Shown in pieces: positions 52,199 through 62,715 of a stretch of DNA of 64,000 nt. The notes beneath the pieces were generated by a model, which saw nothing but the letters and a program-made list of their open reading frames with translations, was not told the origin of the DNA and searched no databases. Location: positions 682,001-746,000 of the forward strand of contig NZ_SPUW01000003.1 of the NCBI RefSeq assembly GCF_004959925.1, in the 5' to 3' direction. Position numbers and translations under genes: made by a program. The stretch comes from Pseudooceanicola onchidii (GTDB taxonomy: Bacteria; Pseudomonadota; Alphaproteobacteria; Rhodobacterales; Rhodobacteraceae). Position 1 is the first letter of the stretch. Every line of letters starts with the position of its first letter.

Positions 52199-52552
52199 AT
52201 GCAGCTGAACGAGATCGACTATGGCCGCGCCCGCCCGATCGAGGGCTACGGCCCCGGCTTCTTCCGGATCGGCGGCGAGGTCATCACCGGCCCGGCCCTG
52301 ATCACGGCTGACCGCGCGCAGGCCTGGGGCGGGTATGACGACACCGCCGCGCTGCTGCCGCTGGCGGGCCAGATCGACGTGCTGTTCATCGGCACCGGGG
52401 CCGAGATGGCCTATCTGCCGCCCGCGTTCCGCACCACCCTCGACACCGCCGGGATCGGCGTCGAACCCATGGCCTCGGCCGCCGCCTGCCGCACCTACAA
52501 CGTGCTGCTCTCGGAAGGGCGCCGCGTGGCCGCCGCGCTGCTGCCGGTCTGA
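52199..52552 (+). CDS. Mth938-like domain protein (NDUFAF3/DUF498 family)
   Basis: A 117-aa protein with YGPGFFRIGGEVITGPALIT near residue 18 and DVLFIGTGAEMAYLP near 60, the two blocks of the Mth938 fold. The human relative NDUFAF3 helps build respiratory complex I, while bacterial members lie beside secDF or hotdog genes. GAGGTACCC precedes the ATG at 52199, 7 nt after the TauE gene. Confidence 0.88.
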   Translation: MQLNEIDYGRARPIEGYGPGFFRIGGEVITGPALITADRAQAWGGYDDTAALLPLAGQIDVLFIGTGAEMAYLPPAFRTTLDTAGIGVEPMASAAACRTYNVLLSEGRRVAAALLPV

Positions 52553-52553
52553 T

Positions 52554-52611
52554 CTTCCCCTGGTTCCCATATCCTGGGGGGAGCCCGCAGGGCGGGGGGC
52601 AAAGCCCCCAT
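52554..52611 (-). repeat. dispersed intergenic repeat R1, minus-oriented copy
   Basis: Read on the minus strand: GGGGGCTTTGCCCCCC, then CCCTGCGGGCTCCCCCCAGGATATGGG and CCAGGGGAAG. It fits the R1 layout and fills the gap between the Mth938 gene and ccmA, possibly marking the end of the yajC-secDF transcript. Confidence 0.75.
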
Positions 52612-52670
52612 GGACCCCTCCGACCAAGTTGCCGCTTCCGGTAATCCGTCAAATCGGTTAGGCCAAATTC

Positions 52671-53288
52671 ATGACTTTGAAGGTGTTGGATCTTGGGGTG
52701 TCGCGGGGCGGCGTGCCGGTGCTCGAGGGCGTGAATTTCGCCGTCGATCCGGGCGAGGCCATCGTGCTGACCGGACCGAACGGCGTCGGCAAGACGACCC
52801 TGCTGCGCACCCTTGCGGGGCTGCAACCGGCCTATGGGGGCAAGATCGTCGTGCCGGACCCCGAGGCGATGACCTATGCCGCCCACGCCGACGGGATCAA
52901 GGCCGTGCTGAGCGTGGCCGAGAACCTGATGTTCTGGGCGAAGATCCATGGCACCGACGGCATCGACGGCGCGCTGGAGGCCTTCAACCTGCGCGACCTG
53001 GCCGACCGCCCGGCGGGCAGCCTGTCCGCGGGGCAGAAACGGCGGTTGGGGCTGGCGCGGCTGTCGGTGACCGGGCGGCCGATCTGGCTTCTGGATGAAC
53101 CGACCGTCAGTCTCGACAAGGCCTCGGTCACGCTGTTCGGAGACGTGATGCGTGCGCATCTGGCGCAGGGCGGATCGGCGGTGATCGCCAGCCATATCGA
53201 CATGGGGCTCGAGGTGCGGGTGATCGACCTCACCCCCTATCGCGCCCGCGCCAAGGTATCGCGCGATTATGACGAGGCCTTCCTGTGA
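52671..53288 (+). CDS. ccmA: haem exporter ATP-binding protein CcmA
   Basis: A 205-aa ABC ATPase with Walker A GPNGVGKTTLLRTLAG near residue 38, signature LSAGQKRRLGLARL near 122 and Walker B PIWLLDEPTVSLD. The LSAGQ-type signature and short length are typical of CcmA, which drives release of holo-CcmE in cytochrome c maturation. The stop overlaps the ccmB GTG by 4 nt. Confidence 0.96.
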   Translation: MTLKVLDLGVSRGGVPVLEGVNFAVDPGEAIVLTGPNGVGKTTLLRTLAGLQPAYGGKIVVPDPEAMTYAAHADGIKAVLSVAENLMFWAKIHGTDGIDGALEAFNLRDLADRPAGSLSAGQKRRLGLARLSVTGRPIWLLDEPTVSLDKASVTLFGDVMRAHLAQGGSAVIASHIDMGLEVRVIDLTPYRARAKVSRDYDEAFL

Positions 53289-53941
53289 TCGCGATCCTGA
53301 CCCGGGACATCCGGCTTGCGGTGCGTGCGGGCGGGGGCTTTGGCCTTGGCCTTGCGTTCTTCCTGATCGTCGTGGTGCTGGTGCCCTTCGCCGTGGGGCC
53401 CGAGGTGCGGCTGCTGTCGACCATCGCGCCGGGGATCCTGTGGATCGGCGCGCTTCTGGCCTGCCTGCTGTCGCTGGACCGGATCTTCGCGCTTGATCGC
53501 GAGGACGGCTCGCTCGACCTGCTGGCAACCTCTCCGGTGCCGCTCGAAGGGGTGGTGGCGATGAAGGCGCTGGCGCATTGGATCACCACCGGCCTGCCAC
53601 TTGTGGTGGCGGCGCCGGTGCTGGGGGTGCTGATGTCGCTGCCGGTCGAGGGCTTCCGCTGGCTGGTGATTTCTCTGGCGGTCGGCACGCCGGCGCTGTC
53701 GACGATCGGGGCCTTCGGCGCGGCGCTGACCGTGGGGATCAAGCGCGGCGGGTTGCTGCTGTCGCTGCTGGTGCTGCCGCTATACGTGCCGACGCTTATT
53801 TTCGGGGCCGAGGTCGCGCGGGCGGGGGCCACCGGATTGGATGTCGAGACCCCGCTGGTGCTGCTGGGCGCGGTGACCTGCGTCACGGTGGCGCTCTTGC
53901 CGTTCGCCTCGGCGGCGGTACTAAGGATGAACCTGCGGTAA
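53285..53941 (+). CDS. ccmB: haem exporter membrane protein CcmB
   Basis: A 218-aa protein with six helices. The opening DIRLAVRAGGGFGLGLAFFLIVVVLVPFAVGP, quoted in part, and LDRIFALDREDGSLDLLA are hallmarks of CcmB. It forms the membrane part of the CcmAB complex. The start is GTG at 53285 within GTGA, overlapping the ccmA stop. Confidence 0.96.
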   Translation: MIAILTRDIRLAVRAGGGFGLGLAFFLIVVVLVPFAVGPEVRLLSTIAPGILWIGALLACLLSLDRIFALDREDGSLDLLATSPVPLEGVVAMKALAHWITTGLPLVVAAPVLGVLMSLPVEGFRWLVISLAVGTPALSTIGAFGAALTVGIKRGGLLLSLLVLPLYVPTLIFGAEVARAGATGLDVETPLVLLGAVTCVTVALLPFASAAVLRMNLR

Positions 53942-53981
53942 CGTGATTTGCCGCCCCTCGCGGAGGAGGTAGAGAGGACGC

Positions 53982-54713
53982 ATGGCCTCGATCTGGGAAT
54001 ATGCCAATCCGAAGAAGTTCACCCGCACGGTGGACGTGCTGCTGCCACCCGTCGCGGTGCTGGCCGTGCTGGCGCTGGTCACCGGGCTTGTCTGGGGCTT
54101 CTTCTTCACGCCGGACGACTACAAGCAGGGCTCGACCGTCAAGATCATCTACCTGCATGTTCCTTCCGCCTTGCTGGCGATCAATGCCTGGCTGATGATG
54201 CTGGTGGCGTCGCTGATCTGGCTGATCCGGCGGCACCATGTCTCGGCGCTGGCCGCGCGTGCGGCGGCCCCCGTGGGCGCAGTGATGACGGTGATTGCGC
54301 TGGTTACCGGTGCGATCTGGGGCCAGCCGATGTGGGGGACCTGGTGGGCCTGGGATCCGCGGCTGACCTCGTTCCTGATCCTGTTCCTTTTCTACCTGGG
54401 CTACATCGCGCTCTGGTCGGCGATTGAAAACGACGACACTGCCGCCGACCTGACCTCGGTGCTGTGCCTCGTGGGGTCGGTGTTCGCCATCCTGTCGCGC
54501 TATGCGGTGAACTTCTGGAACCAGGGGCTGCACCAGGGTGCGTCGCTGAGCCTGGACAAGGAAGAAAACGTGGCGGACGTCTTCTATTTCCCGCTGCTGG
54601 TGTGCATCGGGGGCTTCGTGCTGCTGTTCGTCGCGCTGGTTCTGCTGCGCACGCGGACCGAAATCCGCGCCCGCCGGACCCGGGCGCTTCTGGCGAGGGA
54701 ACGGATGACATGA
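53982..54713 (+). CDS. ccmC: haem-handling membrane protein CcmC
   Basis: A 243-aa protein with six helices and the periplasmic tryptophan-rich haem-binding motif GTWWAWDPRLTS near residue 127. The flanking haem-ligand histidines appear in IYLHVPSA and in a later loop (NQGLHQGAS). CcmC loads haem onto CcmE. GGAGG and GAGAGGA precede the ATG at 53982. The stop overlaps ccmD (ATGA). Confidence 0.97.
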   Translation: MASIWEYANPKKFTRTVDVLLPPVAVLAVLALVTGLVWGFFFTPDDYKQGSTVKIIYLHVPSALLAINAWLMMLVASLIWLIRRHHVSALAARAAAPVGAVMTVIALVTGAIWGQPMWGTWWAWDPRLTSFLILFLFYLGYIALWSAIENDDTAADLTSVLCLVGSVFAILSRYAVNFWNQGLHQGASLSLDKEENVADVFYFPLLVCIGGFVLLFVALVLLRTRTEIRARRTRALLARERMT

Positions 54714-54868
54714 TCCCCGATCTGGGCAAATACGCGGGCGCGGTTCTGTCGTCCTACGCGGTGTCGATCACGCTGATCGTTCTGCTGGTGGCGGTCAGCC
54801 TCTGGCGGTCCCGTCGCGCCGCACAGGCGCTGCGCGAGGTCGAGGAGAGGGTGAAGCGCAATGGCTAG
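54710..54868 (+). CDS. ccmD: haem exporter accessory protein CcmD
   Basis: A 52-aa protein with a single transmembrane helix (AVLSSYAVSITLIVLLVAVSL) preceded by LGKYAG and followed by a basic tail SRRAAQALREVEERVKR, the normal CcmD pattern. It overlaps ccmC by 4 nt and ccmG by 8 nt. CcmD helps release holo-CcmE from CcmABC. Confidence 0.94.
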   Translation: MIPDLGKYAGAVLSSYAVSITLIVLLVAVSLWRSRRAAQALREVEERVKRNG

Positions 54869-55400
54869 GATCTCGCCACTCATGATCCTGCCACCGCTGA
54901 TCTTCGCCGGTCTGGCAGGGGCCTTCTATGTCAGCCTCTATCGCGAGAACCCCGATCAACTGCCGACGGCGCTTGCGGGCAGGCCCGCACCGGCCGTGGC
55001 GCTGACGTCGCTTGGCGATCTGCCGGCGTTCGACGATGCCGCCTTGCGCGACGGCGAGGTCAAGCTGGTCAACTACTGGGCATCCTGGTGCGCGCCCTGC
55101 CGGGTGGAACACCCCAATCTGACCGCCCTGGCCGAGGAGGGCATCACCGTGCTGGGCGTGAACTACAAGGACCAGCCCGACAATGCGCTTGGCTTTCTTG
55201 AGGAGCTTGGCAATCCCTATGCCGCTGTCGGAGCCGATCCGCAGGGGCGCATGGCGCTGAACTGGGGCCTCTACGGCGTGCCCGAGACCTATGTCATCGA
55301 CGGCGATGGCAATGTCGTTCTGCGTTTCGCCGGTCCGATCACGCAGCGGGTGATCGACAATGACATCCGCCCGGCGCTGGCCAAGGCGCGCGGAGAGTAG
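54861..55400 (+). CDS. ccmG: thiol:disulfide oxidoreductase CcmG/DsbE
   Basis: A 179-aa periplasmic thioredoxin anchored by an N-terminal helix (LMILPPLIFAGLAGAFYVSL). The redox motif is WCAPC (Cys77, Cys80), with GVPETYVIDGDG carrying the cis-Pro. It reduces apocytochrome c cysteines before haem ligation. It ends the ccmABCDG run; ccmE, ccmF and ccmH are not in this window. Confidence 0.96.
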   Translation: MARISPLMILPPLIFAGLAGAFYVSLYRENPDQLPTALAGRPAPAVALTSLGDLPAFDDAALRDGEVKLVNYWASWCAPCRVEHPNLTALAEEGITVLGVNYKDQPDNALGFLEELGNPYAAVGADPQGRMALNWGLYGVPETYVIDGDGNVVLRFAGPITQRVIDNDIRPALAKARGE

Positions 55401-55554
55401 GGGGCGCTGCCCCCGTCCTGCGGACTCCCCCGGGATATTTTCAGCAAAAAGAAGCGCGCGGCGTGTGTGCTTCTTCTGGTTTGAAATACCTCGGGGGAGG
55501 TGCGAAGCACCGGGGGCAGAGCCCCCAATGACAGTACCGGGGGCAGAGCCCCCA
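55401..55554. repeat. dispersed intergenic repeat R1, inverted pair plus fragment
   Basis: The plus copy starts GGGGCGCTGCCCCC, runs through CTGCGGACTCCCCCGGGATATT to AAAAAGAAGCG. The minus copy (CTTCTTCTGGTTTGAAATACC to GGGGGCAGAGCCCCC) ends near 55527. A further hairpin GGGGGCAGAGCCCCC at about 55539-55553 is a third fragment. It lies between the convergent ccmG and acnA genes. Confidence 0.8.
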
Positions 55555-55556
55555 TT

Positions 55557-55586
55557 GAAAAAGGCCGGTCACGGGGACCGGCCTTT
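55557..55586 (-). terminator. Rho-independent terminator of acnA
   Basis: On the minus strand GGCCGGTC and GACCGGCC (55563-55583) form a stem around CCCGT, followed by six Ts. It sits 20 nt after the acnA stop. Confidence 0.85.
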
Positions 55587-55604
55587 GTCGTTCTTGGCGG
55601 CAGG

Positions 55605-58379
<2,775 letters not shown>

Positions 58380-58465
58380 TGTGGCTCCCTTCCATAATCA
58401 TGAGGGTTATAGCTGTCCCGGTTCTGCCCGATTGCAAGGGGGCGATCAAGAGATCCGGCGATATT

Positions 58466-58481
58466 GTATGCAATTGTATAC
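58466..58481. promoter_or_regulatory. palindrome in the acnA / DUF1223 divergent region
   Basis: GTATGCAATTGTATAC is a 16-bp palindrome with one mismatched pair, and it contains two direct ATTGTAT units 10 bp apart. It lies 87 nt upstream of acnA and 112 nt upstream of the DUF1223 start. The shape recalls GntR/FCD-type operators (TTGTATACAA). No regulator gene is adjacent. Confidence 0.45.
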
Positions 58482-58592
58482 CTCATGTGGTGCGGCAGGC
58501 AAGGCACGCTACGGGTGGTCGCGAAACCTTGATTGGTTGTTTCATGCCGCCGCCTCTAGCTATGATGGACAGATGCAGGGACAGAGGTGACG

Positions 58593-59306
58593 ATGCTCGC
58601 TCGGATCGGGATTGCCGCGTTGATATCATTGGGGCTTCTAAGCGTCGGCGCATCTGCGCAGGCCGATCAGGAGCCGCCCGTGGTGGTTGAGCTGTTCACC
58701 TCTCAGGGGTGTTCATCCTGCCCGCCGGCCGATGCCTTCCTGTCCCTTCTGGCCGAGCGTGAGGATGTGATCGCCCTGGGGTTCCATGTCGATTACTGGG
58801 ATTACATCGGCTGGCGGGATGTCTTCGGGTCGCCCGCTTTTTCGGCACGTCAGAAGGGCTATGCCCGGACCGCAGGGCGGCGGTCGATCTATACGCCGCA
58901 GATGATCGTGCAGGGCGACAGCGACGTGGTCGGCACCCACCCGATGGATGTGACCGACCTGATTTCGTCCTATCGCGAGGTCCCGCAGGACGTGCTGCTG
59001 CAGTTGCAGCGGGCCGGTGACGGGATGATCCGCATCTCGGCCAAGGCCGTGCGCAACCCGGGCGGACCGCTGGTGATCCAGCTGATCCGCTATGATCCCG
59101 AAGCGCACGTCGACATCACACGGGGCGAGAACGCGGGCCAGAAACTGACCTATTCCAACGTCGTGACCGATTGGCGCGTGCTGGGGGAATGGGATGCCTC
59201 GGCGCCGTTCCAGGCCGAAGTGCCCGCCAAGGGCGAAAAGCCCGTCGTCGTCCTGATCCAGCACAAGGGCCCGGGCCCGATCGAGGCGGCGGCGCGGTTG
59301 CGTTAG
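58593..59306 (+). CDS. DUF1223 thioredoxin-like secreted protein
   Basis: A 237-aa protein with a signal peptide (MLARIGIAALISLGLLSVGASAQA). The mature part opens VVVELFTSQGCSSCPPADAF, with a CxxC (Cys40, Cys43) at the thioredoxin position, then GFHVDYWDYIGWRDVF and YTPQMIVQG, all DUF1223 hallmarks. Function unknown; a periplasmic redox role is inferred. I use ATG 58593; a GTG two codons upstream is possible. The stop overlaps the convergent acyltransferase stop by 4 nt. Confidence 0.9.
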   Translation: MLARIGIAALISLGLLSVGASAQADQEPPVVVELFTSQGCSSCPPADAFLSLLAEREDVIALGFHVDYWDYIGWRDVFGSPAFSARQKGYARTAGRRSIYTPQMIVQGDSDVVGTHPMDVTDLISSYREVPQDVLLQLQRAGDGMIRISAKAVRNPGGPLVIQLIRYDPEAHVDITRGENAGQKLTYSNVVTDWRVLGEWDASAPFQAEVPAKGEKPVVVLIQHKGPGPIEAAARLR

Positions 59307-60205
59307 GCTTCGGACCGGCCCTGGTCGTCCTTCCAGCGGCGGTGCAGCCACAGCCACAGCCCGGGGTGCTGCCGCACCATCCGTTCCAGTGAATCGTTCA
59401 GCTGCTGTCCCATCACCTCGGGCGTGGTGTGCGGGATCGGATCATCGAACCACAGCCGGAACGACACGCCATCGTCCTGCCGGATGCCATAGCACGGCAG
59501 GATCAGCGCGTCGTACTTCAGCGCGATTTCGGGAACGGACAGGGCGGTATAGGCGGTCTGGCCAAAGAAGGTCAGCGGTGCGCCATGGCCAAAGTGCTGA
59601 TCCGACAGCATGGCCATGATGTTGCCTTCACGCACGAATTTCATCATCTCGGCCAGCCCGCGCCGCCCGCGTTCGAAGACCGGCGGAGAGGTCTGGACGA
59701 TGGCGCGCACGTAGTGGCGGTTGAAATAGACGTTGTTGAGCGGCCGGTAGAGCCCGCCGACATCGCCGAACTTCATCGACACGAAGCCCCGCACCGCGTC
59801 GTAGTTGCCGAAATGACCCGAGATCAGGAAGACCGGGCGGCCCTTGGCGCGGGCGTCTTCCAGCGCGGCCCAGCCGGGGCCTTCGGGGGTGATGTCGCGC
59901 AGGCGGTCCTTGAACTCCTCGCCCGAATAGATCTCGATCAGGGTGCGGGCGGCGTTGTCGGGCACGGCGCGGACGATCCTGTCGACCTCGGCCTCGGGCA
60001 GGTCGGGCCAGGCGTGGGCCAGGTTGGCGCGGATACGCCTGGGCCAGCCGGCCAGCGGCGACAGGACCCGGGTCGAAAACCCGCCGATCAGGGCCAGCCG
60101 CGCCTTGTAGGGCAGGGCGAGCGCCAGTTTCACCATCCCGCCCAGCACGAGATTGACAAGGTACTGGCCGATGCGGGTCGGCAGGGGAAGGTCCTTCGGC
60201 TCCAT
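59303..60205 (-). CDS. LpxL/HtrB-type lysophospholipid or lipid A acyltransferase
   Basis: A 300-aa membrane-associated acyltransferase. The catalytic H-x4-D/E motif is in ISGHFGNYDAVRG near residue 129; YRPLNNVYFNR and SDQHFGHGAPLTFFG follow, and the C-terminus has LWLWLHRRWKD, the LpxL-family end. An N-terminal hydrophobic helix is present. It adds a fatty acyl chain to lipid A precursor or a similar lipid. The ATG shares one base with the stop of the upstream EamA gene (TGATG). Confidence 0.9.
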   Translation of the reverse strand: MEPKDLPLPTRIGQYLVNLVLGGMVKLALALPYKARLALIGGFSTRVLSPLAGWPRRIRANLAHAWPDLPEAEVDRIVRAVPDNAARTLIEIYSGEEFKDRLRDITPEGPGWAALEDARAKGRPVFLISGHFGNYDAVRGFVSMKFGDVGGLYRPLNNVYFNRHYVRAIVQTSPPVFERGRRGLAEMMKFVREGNIMAMLSDQHFGHGAPLTFFGQTAYTALSVPEIALKYDALILPCYGIRQDDGVSFRLWFDDPIPHTTPEVMGQQLNDSLERMVRQHPGLWLWLHRRWKDDQGRSEA

Positions 60206-61104
60206 CAGACAGGATCCTGGCCCTTGGCCTCGGCGACGGCCGGGGCGGTCTTGGTTTCGCGGTACCAGACGTAAAGGCCGGCGCCCACCACGACGATCGC
60301 GCCGACGACGGTCCAGAGGTCGGGGTATTCGTCATAGATCAACGCGCCCCAGAGCGTGGCGAAGATCAGCCCGGTATAGGCGAAGGGGGCCAGCATCGCG
60401 GCCTCGCCTTCGGTGAAGGCCCGGATGAAGGACAGCTGTCCGATCGTGCCGACCATGGCCAGGCCCAGCATCAGCAACAGTGCCACCAGATCGGGTGTCT
60501 GCCAGTTCCAGACGACGATGCCCGAGGTCACCACGGACCCCAGCAGCGCCGCGTAAAGAAGCGAGGTCCAGGGGTCCTCGCGGTTGCCGATGTGGCGCGT
60601 CGCCAGGCTGTAGGCGGAATAGCAGACCGCCGCCATCAACGGGAAGATCGCTGTCCAGGAGAAGACGCCGGTGCCGGGCCGGATGATGATCATCGCACCG
60701 ATCATGGCGACGACGATGCCCAGGATCCGGCGGGGGCCAAGCGCTTCGCCCAGGAAGATCGCCGCGCCAAGGGTGATGAGGACCGGGTTGATGTCCATGA
60801 TCGCAGTGATCTCGGCCAGGCCCATGTAGCCCAGGCCGGTGAAGAAGCTGGCGGTCGCGCCGAACAGGAACATCGAGCGCAGGAACTGGAAGCCGGGATA
60901 CTTGGTGCGCGCAACGGTCTTCAGTCGCGGCGCCACGAGGATCAGCACAAAGACCATCTGACCGGTGTAGCGGGCCCAAAGCGCCATGGCGGGGCCGGAT
61001 CGCAGGTTGATGCCCTTGGCCAGGGCATCCATGCAGGTGAAAAAGAAGATGGCGCCGATCATGTAGACGATCGCACGGTTCTTCTGGGTCATCCGGGCCA
61101 GCAT
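60205..61104 (-). CDS. EamA/DMT-family transporter
   Basis: A 299-aa protein with ten helices in two EamA repeats: RAIVYMIGAIFFFTCMDALAK opens, LAEITAIMDINPVLITLGAAIFLGE ends repeat one and PFAYTGLIFATLWGALIYDE repeat two. Export substrate unknown. Starts at 61104 or 61092 are both possible. Coupling through TGATG to the acyltransferase gene suggests a shared job in the envelope, but this is an inference. Confidence 0.88.
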   Translation of the reverse strand: MLARMTQKNRAIVYMIGAIFFFTCMDALAKGINLRSGPAMALWARYTGQMVFVLILVAPRLKTVARTKYPGFQFLRSMFLFGATASFFTGLGYMGLAEITAIMDINPVLITLGAAIFLGEALGPRRILGIVVAMIGAMIIIRPGTGVFSWTAIFPLMAAVCYSAYSLATRHIGNREDPWTSLLYAALLGSVVTSGIVVWNWQTPDLVALLLMLGLAMVGTIGQLSFIRAFTEGEAAMLAPFAYTGLIFATLWGALIYDEYPDLWTVVGAIVVVGAGLYVWYRETKTAPAVAEAKGQDPV

Positions 61105-61368
61105 CTCAGGCGGGTCCGACGGGGGGCAGGCAATGGGTCATGGCCAGAGCATTAGGAGGCCGCGTTGGCGGTGTCCATAGCGCGGGCGGGTCGGTGCGGG
61201 TGTGCGCAACCGGGGGATCGCGGGGGGCGTCGCGGTCAGGCCCGGCAGGCGATAGTTGTGGATGTCGACCTGACAGGGCTTTGGATTGGCTTCAATTTAC
61301 CTATTTTCAGTGGCTTGCAGACTATTCCTCACCCGTTGCGCAATCACATATCTCACAGTACGCAATCT
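61105..61368. other. 264-nt intergenic region upstream of the EamA gene
   Basis: GC-rich near the EamA start, then AT-richer (TTGGCTTCAATTTACCTATT) from 61283 to 61365. It should hold the promoter of the EamA-acyltransferase pair and the 3' end of fliG. I see no gene, clear hairpin terminator or R1 repeat. Confidence 0.4.
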
Positions 61369-62424
61369 CTACTCATCCTCCTCCTCGCCCGCGATCAGCA
61401 GCAGCTCTCCGCTGGCCTCCATTTCCCGGACGGCGCTGACGATATTGGTCATCGCGGCCTCGGCGTCCTTGGCTTTCACCTTGCCGCCGTCCTTGACCTC
61501 TTCTCGGATGGCGTCGGCCATGCGACCCGACATGTTGGACAGGACGTATTCGGCGGCGCGTTTCTCGGCCTCGGATACCGACCCGCCGACGGCCAGGACC
61601 AGATCGGACTGGTCCAGCACGCGCACGACCTTGGGGATGTCGCGCGGCGCGATGCGGTCGGGAATGTTGACGAAGGTGAAGATCGCCTTGCGCACGCTGT
61701 CGGCAAAATCCTTGTCCTGTTCGTCCAGCCCGGTCAGAACGTCATCCCGCGCCGCCGCAGTGGAATAGTTGAGGATCGCGCCAACCCGTTCGGCCGGCCC
61801 CTGGTCAAAGACCGAAATGGGCAGGCTGTCCAGCTGCGTGGCCAGCGAAACACCGATACGTTCCAGCGCGTCGGGCGTCACGCCGGTGGTCTGGCTGACG
61901 GCATAGGCGATGCGCCGCGCCTTGTCGCCGGGCAGCAGGCCAAGCAGCTCTGCCGCCTTGGAAATATCCAGCTTCGACAGGATGATCGCCGAGACCTCGA
62001 GGCTTTCGCTTTCGACGATCGGCAACAGCTTCTGCGGGTCCAGCCCGCGAATGCGTTCCCACGGGTCGCCGGTCTGGCGCACCCCGGCCTCCTTGCGCAG
62101 GCGGGCGGCGGTATGCGGGCTGATCCGGCCGTCCAGCACCGACAGCGCCCCGGCCACGCCACGCGGGAAGGTAAGGCCAAGCGATTCGAGCTCCTGCGCG
62201 AATTCCTCGACCACCTCGTTCAGGGTGTCGCGGGTGATCGGGCGCATGTCGCCCAGGATCCGTGTAAGATCGGCCTGCAGGTCATCGGGAAGGTCCTGAA
62301 AGGACACGTCCGCCCCTTCGGAGAGCGCGAGCCGGATGATGATCGCGGCTTTCTGGCGTCTGGTCAGGCCAATGCGGCCCTGCGCCGAGGGCGCGATCTG
62401 CGCCAGCGGAGTGAGTGTGCCCAT
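61369..62424 (-). CDS. fliG: flagellar motor switch protein FliG
   Basis: A 351-aa protein of the FliG family. The N-terminal domain opens LTRRQKAAIIIRLALSEGADV. The middle part has DPWERIRGLDPQKLLPIVESE and KAAELLGLLPGDKARRIAYAV. The C-terminal part has IFTFVNIPDRIAPRDIPKVVRVLD, matching the FliG torque-helix region, then AAEYVLSNMSGRMADAI. The acidic end EEEDE is normal. Length fits (331 in E. coli). No other flagellar gene lies within the window, which is unusual. Confidence 0.92.
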   Translation of the reverse strand: MGTLTPLAQIAPSAQGRIGLTRRQKAAIIIRLALSEGADVSFQDLPDDLQADLTRILGDMRPITRDTLNEVVEEFAQELESLGLTFPRGVAGALSVLDGRISPHTAARLRKEAGVRQTGDPWERIRGLDPQKLLPIVESESLEVSAIILSKLDISKAAELLGLLPGDKARRIAYAVSQTTGVTPDALERIGVSLATQLDSLPISVFDQGPAERVGAILNYSTAAARDDVLTGLDEQDKDFADSVRKAIFTFVNIPDRIAPRDIPKVVRVLDQSDLVLAVGGSVSEAEKRAAEYVLSNMSGRMADAIREEVKDGGKVKAKDAEAAMTNIVSAVREMEASGELLLIAGEEEDE

Positions 62425-62504
62425 GTCTTACCCGGGGTTTCTGCCTTCGGTTCCCGGCAGTTAACCCTGAAGAGGTGAACAAAGGCTGAAGCCCGGGCGA
62501 AAGA

Positions 62505-62660
62505 TCAGCTTGAAACGATCTGTTCGCAGGCCCCGGTTTCGGTGTTCCACTGGTGGCCTTCGGCACAGGTCTGGGCCTGATGCTTGTCGGCGCAGGTGGA
62601 TTGCGCCGTGGCGAGTGTCGGAAGGGTCAGAAGGGCAGTCACGAATAGCGTCCGGATCAT
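62505..62660 (-). CDS. 51-aa secreted cysteine-containing protein
   Basis: A signal peptide (MIRTLFVTALLTLPTLATAQS) is followed by about 31 residues with three cysteines (TCADKHQAQTCAEGHQW and GACEQ). The C-x7-C-x11-C spacing and the Gly-Trp-Cys pattern recall small chitin-binding-like folds, but this is weak. AGGGAG precedes the ATG at 62660. It lies 55 nt downstream of purB on the same strand. No function can be given. Confidence 0.68.
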   Translation of the reverse strand: MIRTLFVTALLTLPTLATAQSTCADKHQAQTCAEGHQWNTETGACEQIVSS

Positions 62661-62715
62661 GGCGATCTCCCTGTTGCGGGGCGATCCTAGCATGATCCGG
62701 CGCCATTCCGTAGGG

